Shown: piece by piece, positions 21,070 through 25,891 of the stretch | How positions within the stretch are numbered: the stretch's first letter is position 1 | How the letters are laid out: each line of letters begins with the position of its first letter | Source: CAYTYZ01 sp964442385 | GTDB taxonomy: Bacteria > Patescibacteriota > Microgenomatia > UBA12405 | Direction of reading: 5' to 3' | NCBI GenBank assembly: GCA_964442385.1 | Contig: CAYTYZ010000015.1 | Coordinates: 1 to 25,891 of the forward strand | Length of the DNA stretch: 25,891 bases | Notes under the pieces: generated by a model | The model's database searches: none | The model's input: only the letters and a program-made list of their open reading frames with translations | Told to the model about the DNA's origin: nothing | Position numbers and translations under genes: made by a program

Positions 21070-21558
21070 CTAGCCATATATATATTTAAACCGAAGTGTA
21101 GGCTTATTTTTTCTTAATCTGATCTCATTTACCACCTCCACAGCCACAACATTAGCTTCAAATTCCCATGGAAGCAAAAAATATTTCTTTTTATTCTTTA
21201 GGTCTCTTATCGCGATTCTTGCCCATCTAAAACCCACTCCATTTATTTTCGGCAACTTACCCCATTTATCCTGAACATAGTGAGCTGTTTCATGCGCAAC
21301 AGCCACAGCATTTTTTTCTTCAAGTGTAAAGTCCAATCCTTTGTCTTGGACAAGAAATGTATCATATAAAATATTAAATGGACATAACACGATACGATTG
21401 GAACCAGGCTTATAATATCCAAATTTTTTTATACCTACAAAATCAAAACCTATACTGGGAACAGGAACATCACGTGCACCCATGTAATCTATAGTCATCT
21501 TTGCAAATTCTTCAAGTTGGTTTATTGGCAAGATACCAAACTTTTCTAATATTGACAT
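21070..21558 (-). CDS. Zincin-like (HExxH) protein, paralogue 1
   Basis: 162 residues. Motif VAHETAHYVQDKWG has HExxH at His89-His93; FLLPWEFEANVVAVEVVNE about 40 residues later supplies a probable Glu ligand (Glu132 or Glu134). This pattern suggests a minimal zinc metallopeptidase similar in layout to IrrE/ImmA-type proteins. No signal peptide or membrane helix. Minus-strand TATAAT (21572-21567) lies eight bases before the ATG and there is no SD, so the mRNA is probably leaderless. The gene ends in a TAG that is in frame with the downstream paralogue. Confidence 0.72.
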   Translation of the reverse strand: MSILEKFGILPINQLEEFAKMTIDYMGARDVPVPSIGFDFVGIKKFGYYKPGSNRIVLCPFNILYDTFLVQDKGLDFTLEEKNAVAVAHETAHYVQDKWGKLPKINGVGFRWARIAIRDLKNKKKYFLLPWEFEANVVAVEVVNEIRLRKNKPTLRFKYIYG

Positions 21559-21566
21559 ACAATAAT

Positions 21567-21572
21567 ATTATA
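21567..21572 (-). promoter_or_regulatory. -10 box of the zincin operon
   Basis: Perfect TATAAT on the minus strand, eight bases before ATG 21558, no SD; no convincing -35. Confidence 0.45.
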
Positions 21573-21616
21573 ACAGTTTACATTCAACACTGAATTTAAA
21601 CCCAAACAAAAACCGA

Positions 21617-21674
21617 ATTGTATACAATACTAGAAATATGCCTACTGGAAAAAAAGTTAAAAAAATTGTACAAT
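21617..21674 (+). promoter_or_regulatory. uvrA leader: paired palindromes and a 12-codon uORF
   Basis: Two related perfect palindromes occur: ATTGTATACAAT (21617-21628) and ATTGTACAAT (21665-21674). The first overlaps a possible -10 box TACAAT (21623-21628). Nine bases later an ATG at 21638 opens a short frame MPTGKKVKKIVQ ending in TAA at 21674-21676, five bases before the uvrA ATG at 21682. The palindromes may be operators for a repressor of uvrA, and the short frame may be a leader peptide; both are inference. Confidence 0.4.
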
Positions 21675-21681
21675 AAATCCC

Positions 21682-24360
21682 ATGTCTACCGATAAAATTA
21701 TTGTCAAAGGTGCTCGTGAACACAACCTTAAGGATGTATCCTTTGAGTTTCCCAAAGACAGCATGGTGGTTTTTACTGGCGTCTCAGGCTCGGGCAAGTC
21801 TTCTATGGCTTTTGACACACTGTTTGCCGAAGGTCAGCGCAGGTATGTTGAAAGCCTATCTAGCTATGCCAGACAATTTTTAGGCAACATGAAACGACCG
21901 GATGTAGATTCCATTTCTGGTCTTTCTCCGGCCATTGCCATCAACCAAAAAGCTATTTCTCATAATCCGCGTTCAACAGTTGGTACGGTTACTGAAATTT
22001 ACGATTACTTACGTCTTCTTTATGCTCGTATCGGCCATCCTCATTGTCCCAACTGTGGTCGCGAAGTTAGCTCTCAAACTAGCAAGCAGATGGTCCGAAG
22101 GATTATTGAAATTGCTAAAATCTTTTTACAAACCAATCCTCAATATCGTATTTTTATCCTCTCTCCAGTGATTCAAAATAAAAAAGGTGACTTCCATCAG
22201 CTTTTTAGTAATCTCAAGTCCCAGGGTTATAAATATGCACGTGTTGATGGACATATTTTAAATTTAACTTCTGATATTGGCCTGGCTCGCACCAACAAAC
22301 ACACTATTGAAGCCATTACTGATCGTCTAAGTATTACCAAGGACAGCTTAAAGACTGAAAAGGAACTAGAGTCTCGCTTAACTGATTCAATCGAGCAAGC
22401 TTTAAAATTATCTAATGGTCTAACTATTGTAAGTGAAATTCTAGATCCTGGTTTTGCTCTACCCGAAGAACCCAAGGAAATGAATGACCATCTCTTTTCT
22501 GAAAACTATGCTTGTCCTTTTTGCAATTTGTCTCTACCCAAAATAGAACCCCGACTTTTTTCTTTTAATTCACCCGAAGGGGCTTGTCCCGACTGTAAAG
22601 GCATCGGGGCTATTTTTCAAGTTGACAGGAGCAAGGTACCAGAATGGAAGGCCAGATATCTGGAATCCAAGTATGTCTCAACCGAATCAGACGGAGTCAG
22701 AAATGAAATAGAGGAGGTTATGATCAAATCTCCCTGTGCTACTTGTAAAGGAGCCAGGTTAAATCCTGATGCCCTATCTGTTACTATATTTGACAAAAAT
22801 ATAAACCAGACCACCAAGCTTTCTGTGGAAAAACTTTGGGATTTTTTACAATACATGGAAGAGCATTTGGAAAGTAACAAGGATACCGAAGTGGTCAAGC
22901 CTATCCGCAAAGAGCTTGATGCTAGAGTGGAGTTCCTGCTGGCCGTAGGACTGGATTATATGACCCTGGACCGAGAGGCTGGCACACTAAGTAGTGGTGA
23001 GTCCCAGCGTATTCGTCTGGCCTCCCAAATCGGCACAGGACTAACCGGAGTACTATATATCCTCGATGAGCCCACTATTGGTCTTCATCCTAGAGATAAT
23101 GACAGATTAATTGCTACCCTAAAAAAGCTTAAATCCCTTGGTAATACCTTGGTGGTCGTAGAACACGACGAAGATGTAATCAAGTCCTCCGATTATATAG
23201 TTGATTTCGGCCCATTTGCAGGCAAGGCTGGTGGAGAAATTGTTGCTCAGGGAAAAATTGACGAAATAAAACAAAACAAGGACTCCTTGACTGGAAAATA
23301 CCTTTCGGGGGAATTAGAAGTAGTGCATTTGGTACCTCAAACTAGACACGAAAATCTGAATAAACTTGTGGTTAAAAATTGTCACAAGTTTAATTTAAAA
23401 AATATCGATTTAGAAATTCCACTAAATAAACTGGTGGTTATTACTGGAGTATCCGGCTCAGGCAAATCTACTTTGGTGCATGATTGTCTCTACGAAGGGG
23501 TGTTGCACAAACTCCATGGTAGTATCAAAGATCAAGTTGATGGTATAGGGGAGCTAACTGGCTATCAACATTTTACCGACATACTATTGGTAGACCAGTC
23601 ACCAGTAGGACGCACCAGTCGTTCTAATCCAGCTACTTACACCAAGGTTTTTGACGAAATCAGACTTTTAATGTCCCACACAGTCGAATCTCAAATCCGT
23701 GGGTATGGGCAATCTAGATTTAGTTTCAATGTCAAAGGCGGTCGTTGCGAGGCTTGTGAAGGCCAGGGGCAAATCAAAATTGAAATGCAGTTTTTGCCAG
23801 ATGTTTACGTAACTTGTGAGGAGTGTAAAGGCACTAGATTCAAAGACGATACTCTGGAAGTCTATTACAAAAACAAAAATATTGCCCAAATTCTGGATAT
23901 GTCTATTGATGAAGCTGTTGAGTTTTTTAAGAACATCAATAGTATTCGACACCGACTAGAAACTTTACAGCGTGTAGGACTTGGTTATCTTTCTCTGGGC
24001 CAATCCTCTAATACTTTGTCGGGTGGCGAATCCCAACGTCTTAAAATTAGTAGGGAACTAGTCAAACGTGGCCGAGGTACAACTTTATATATATTAGACG
24101 AACCCACTACGGGATTGCATTTTCATGACGTAGATAGGCTGGTAAAAGTTCTTCGCGAACTAGTCGAAAAAGGCAACACCGTGGTAGTTATCGAGCACAA
24201 TCTGGATGTCATAAAAAATGCCGAATATATTATTGATCTTGGTCCTGAAGGTGGAGAAAAAGGCGGCCAAATCATGGCCCAAGGCAGTATAAAAAATATC
24301 ATGGCAGAGCCCAAAAGTTACACCGGGCAATATCTCAAAAGGGTATTAAAAAAGATTTAG
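21682..24360 (+). CDS. uvrA: Excinuclease ABC subunit A
   Basis: 892 residues, slightly shorter than the usual ~940. UvrA dimers scan DNA for lesions and load UvrB. Two ABC-ATPase modules: Walker A GVSGSGKSS (33-41) and GVSGSGKST (about 589); ABC signatures LSSGESQRIRLASQ (about 434) and LSGGESQRLKIS (about 778), each followed by LDEPTxGLH. Zinc-binding cysteines are present: CPFC...CPDC (about 277-303) and CEAC...CEEC (about 687-715), plus CPNC near 121 and CATCKG. All catalytic motifs look intact. The 3' end overlaps the convergent unknown gene by 15 bases. No SD is evident. Confidence 0.97.
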   Translation: MSTDKIIVKGAREHNLKDVSFEFPKDSMVVFTGVSGSGKSSMAFDTLFAEGQRRYVESLSSYARQFLGNMKRPDVDSISGLSPAIAINQKAISHNPRSTVGTVTEIYDYLRLLYARIGHPHCPNCGREVSSQTSKQMVRRIIEIAKIFLQTNPQYRIFILSPVIQNKKGDFHQLFSNLKSQGYKYARVDGHILNLTSDIGLARTNKHTIEAITDRLSITKDSLKTEKELESRLTDSIEQALKLSNGLTIVSEILDPGFALPEEPKEMNDHLFSENYACPFCNLSLPKIEPRLFSFNSPEGACPDCKGIGAIFQVDRSKVPEWKARYLESKYVSTESDGVRNEIEEVMIKSPCATCKGARLNPDALSVTIFDKNINQTTKLSVEKLWDFLQYMEEHLESNKDTEVVKPIRKELDARVEFLLAVGLDYMTLDREAGTLSSGESQRIRLASQIGTGLTGVLYILDEPTIGLHPRDNDRLIATLKKLKSLGNTLVVVEHDEDVIKSSDYIVDFGPFAGKAGGEIVAQGKIDEIKQNKDSLTGKYLSGELEVVHLVPQTRHENLNKLVVKNCHKFNLKNIDLEIPLNKLVVITGVSGSGKSTLVHDCLYEGVLHKLHGSIKDQVDGIGELTGYQHFTDILLVDQSPVGRTSRSNPATYTKVFDEIRLLMSHTVESQIRGYGQSRFSFNVKGGRCEACEGQGQIKIEMQFLPDVYVTCEECKGTRFKDDTLEVYYKNKNIAQILDMSIDEAVEFFKNINSIRHRLETLQRVGLGYLSLGQSSNTLSGGESQRLKISRELVKRGRGTTLYILDEPTTGLHFHDVDRLVKVLRELVEKGNTVVVIEHNLDVIKNAEYIIDLGPEGGEKGGQIMAQGSIKNIMAEPKSYTGQYLKRVLKKI

Positions 24361-24798
24361 AAGCCTACAAGCTCCTGCTGGTTCTATTACATTTCTTCCC
24401 GTAATTTGTCCATTTTCTCTGTAACACAGGTGACACTTTATAGCGATAGTTGGACTTCCCATAATCTCTGTCATAACTAGTTTTTCTTTATCAATGTCAA
24501 ATACTTTCCTGGCACAAAGTAAGAGTCGTGCATTTAGTGCATTTGATTCAACCCAAAGCTCCTTAAATCCAGGCAGAATTAAACCTGTTCTTCTAGTGCT
24601 TTGGTCTAACACAGCGTTCCACCCTCTCGCACTAATTAATTGACAAAATTTTCTATTATCAGCGCCTGAGTCTCTATAAAGTAGGTCAAATGACATAACT
24701 ACTGCTCCTCTTAGGTCATCTCTGTTGCCTCCACTGGTATCAATAATATCTCTAACAGCTTGATATACTTCATCGTAATGTTCTCTTTTGATGGCCAT
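24346..24798 (-). CDS. Unknown protein between uvrA and uvrC
   Basis: 150 residues from ATG 24798 (an upstream in-frame ATG at 24843 would overlap the uvrC start and is less likely). Soluble, no signal peptide. The first 70 residues are probably helical; the C-terminal part contains KCHLCYRENGQITGRNVIEP with a CxxC pair that could bind a metal together with other residues, and Cys residues near 95. Family not recognised. It is convergent with uvrA (15-base overlap) and divergent from uvrC (start codons 26 bases apart), so it shares the promoter region with uvrC. Confidence 0.65.
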   Translation of the reverse strand: MAIKREHYDEVYQAVRDIIDTSGGNRDDLRGAVVMSFDLLYRDSGADNRKFCQLISARGWNAVLDQSTRRTGLILPGFKELWVESNALNARLLLCARKVFDIDKEKLVMTEIMGSPTIAIKCHLCYRENGQITGRNVIEPAGACRLLNLF

Positions 24799-24813
24799 AT
24801 TTATATAATGTAC

Positions 24814-24820
24814 TATTATA
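24814..24820. promoter_or_regulatory. Divergent -10 box between the unknown gene and uvrC
   Basis: TATTATA, the same heptamer as at 3914-3920 and again exactly five bases before the plus-strand ATG (24825). On the minus strand it reads TATAAT, 16 bases before ATG 24798. A leaderless uvrC transcript is predicted. Confidence 0.45.
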
Positions 24821-24824
24821 TCAC

Positions 24825-25891
24825 ATGATAATTCCAAGCCCAAAAGTTTTAGCTCAACTAAAAAAACTACCAGGCGTTCCTGGTGTATACATCTACAAAA
24901 ATGATCAGAATGAAATTATTTATGTAGGCAAAGCCATTAACCTAAAAAAAAGAGTCAGCCAATATTTCCAAAGAGACGATGCCCTGGGACCCAAAACTGC
25001 CACCTTAGTTTCTCAGATTGCCAATATAGATTACAAAGAAGTCAACTCGGAGTTGCAAGCTTTACTTTTAGAAGCCAGCCTAATTAAAAAACACCTTCCC
25101 AAATATAATTCTCAGCTTAGGGACGACAAAAGCTATATTTATCTATGCATAACAAACGAGCCAGTTCCCAGAATTTTCTCCACTCACAAAAACAAACTGA
25201 ATGATAAAGACGACTTTTATGGTCCCTTCCCAGATGGTTCCAGCCTACGCTCGCTGTTAAAAATAGTCCGAAAAATCTTTCCTTACCGCTCTTGCCGTAC
25301 TTTACCAAAAAAAGCCTGCATATATTACGATCTTGGCTTGTGTACTGCTCCTTGCTTAGATAATACTGATTATAACCAAATTATAGGGAAAATTCGTAAA
25401 TTTCTAAATGGAAATATTACCAGCTTGTTAACCCAAACCCAAAAGGATATCAAAGAACTGACCAAATCGGAACGCTTTGAAGAAGCTCTGGTCCTACGTA
25501 GTCAACTAGAAAGTCTAACTTATATCACTACCAGCTGGCGCCATGCCCAGGACCTGGGCAAAGATCATAACTTACAAGATGACCAAGTAAGCAAAGCTTT
25601 GGACCAGCTCACTACTGTTTTAAGCCCTTATTTCCCCAATCTTAATCTTCGCAAAATAGAATGTTACGATATTTCCAACTTTGGAAATAATTATTTTGTT
25701 GGCGCCATGACAGTTTTTTCTGGTGGTCAAATCGACAAATCTCAATATCGTAAGTTTAAAATTAAATCAAAAGCCAACCAAGACGATATGTTTATGATCA
25801 AAGAAATAGTTTACCGAAGGCTTGCTCACCCCGAATGGGACTTGCCAGATCTAATTATTTTAGATGGTGGCAAGCCCCAACTTTCAGTAAC
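24825..25891 (+). CDS. uvrC: Excinuclease ABC subunit C (5' part, cut by window end)
   Basis: 355 codons are present and open to the window edge; full UvrC is about 600. UvrC makes both incisions around the lesion bound by UvrB. The GIY-YIG nuclease domain is at the N-terminus: LPGVPGVYIYK (about 15-25) and IIYVGKAINLKKRVSQYF (31-48), responsible for 3' incision. The Cys-containing CIYYDLGLCTAPC, a UVR-type UvrB-binding segment (LTKSERFEEALVLRSQLESL) and the beginning of the RNase H-like 5'-incision domain (ECYDISNFGNN ... PDLIILDGGKPQLS, with DISN and DGGK active-site regions) follow. Start ATG 24825 lies five bases after a -10 box; no SD. Confidence 0.96.
   Translation, partial: MIIPSPKVLAQLKKLPGVPGVYIYKNDQNEIIYVGKAINLKKRVSQYFQRDDALGPKTATLVSQIANIDYKEVNSELQALLLEASLIKKHLPKYNSQLRDDKSYIYLCITNEPVPRIFSTHKNKLNDKDDFYGPFPDGSSLRSLLKIVRKIFPYRSCRTLPKKACIYYDLGLCTAPCLDNTDYNQIIGKIRKFLNGNITSLLTQTQKDIKELTKSERFEEALVLRSQLESLTYITTSWRHAQDLGKDHNLQDDQVSKALDQLTTVLSPYFPNLNLRKIECYDISNFGNNYFVGAMTVFSGGQIDKSQYRKFKIKSKANQDDMFMIKEIVYRRLAHPEWDLPDLIILDGGKPQLSV

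Noticed and set aside
1..25891. Alternative genetic code (TGA or TAG reassigned), as in some Patescibacteria
   Set aside because: Conserved genes read through with the standard code, with no internal TGA or TAG in argS, uvrA, uvrB, dprA or comM; TAG and TGA are used as normal stops. The in-frame TAG codons in the zincin operon are therefore local.
1..25891. CRISPR array, transposase or prophage
   Set aside because: No regularly spaced short repeats, no recognisable transposase, integrase or phage structural gene. The only intergenic repeat of note is the pair of ~113-base elements.

Overview
The window looks like a chromosomal contig of a small-genome bacterium, most likely from the Patescibacteria/CPR (a Microgenomates-like lineage is my best guess). 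The signs are dense packing, many short lineage-restricted proteins, compact versions of conserved proteins (a YaaA of about 158 residues, a UvrA of 892), and many genes whose start codon lies only 5-10 bases after a -10 box with no Shine-Dalgarno (SD) sequence. The standard code fits: TAA, TAG and TGA all end genes. The DNA is moderately AT-rich; the SPFH gene and several small membrane-protein genes are visibly richer in G+C.

Layout. 1-1600: small multi-pass membrane proteins with strong SD sites, a strong promoter, a long leader with a perfect 16-bp hairpin, and terminators. 1606-3909 (-): an argS operon with a tRNA-binding-domain protein and an unknown small protein. 3925-6631 (+): mini-YaaA, a low-affinity iron permease-like protein, a lipoprotein and an unknown 341-residue protein. 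6606-9486: a module of a small membrane protein (-) and a 681-residue SPFH/band-7 protein (+), bracketed by two nearly identical ~113-base palindromic elements in direct orientation; another membrane-protein gene (-) follows. 10006-10077 (-): tRNA-Glu(CTC). 10125-14656: a nuclease-fold-like protein, a GT-C-type membrane protein, dprA and yraN (-), and two alpha/beta hydrolases. 14640-16172 (-): comM. 16223-18808: two unknown small proteins and uvrB. 18857-20296: a membrane protein (-) and an unknown 284-residue protein (+). 20293-21558 (-): two paralogous HExxH zincin-like proteins separated by one in-frame TAG, then an ORF with an internal TAG. 21682-25891: uvrA, an unknown gene (-), and the 5' part of uvrC.

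How the genes fit together. UvrA, UvrB and UvrC give nucleotide-excision repair. DprA, ComM and YraN are typical of DNA uptake and recombination. ArgRS and tRNA-Glu belong to translation. The SPFH protein and surrounding small membrane proteins form a separate group with different expression signals (sigma70-type promoters, leaders with hairpins, strong SD, terminators). The most unusual points are the paired palindromic elements around the SPFH module, the zincin operon with in-frame amber codons, and the split between leaderless and SD-led genes.
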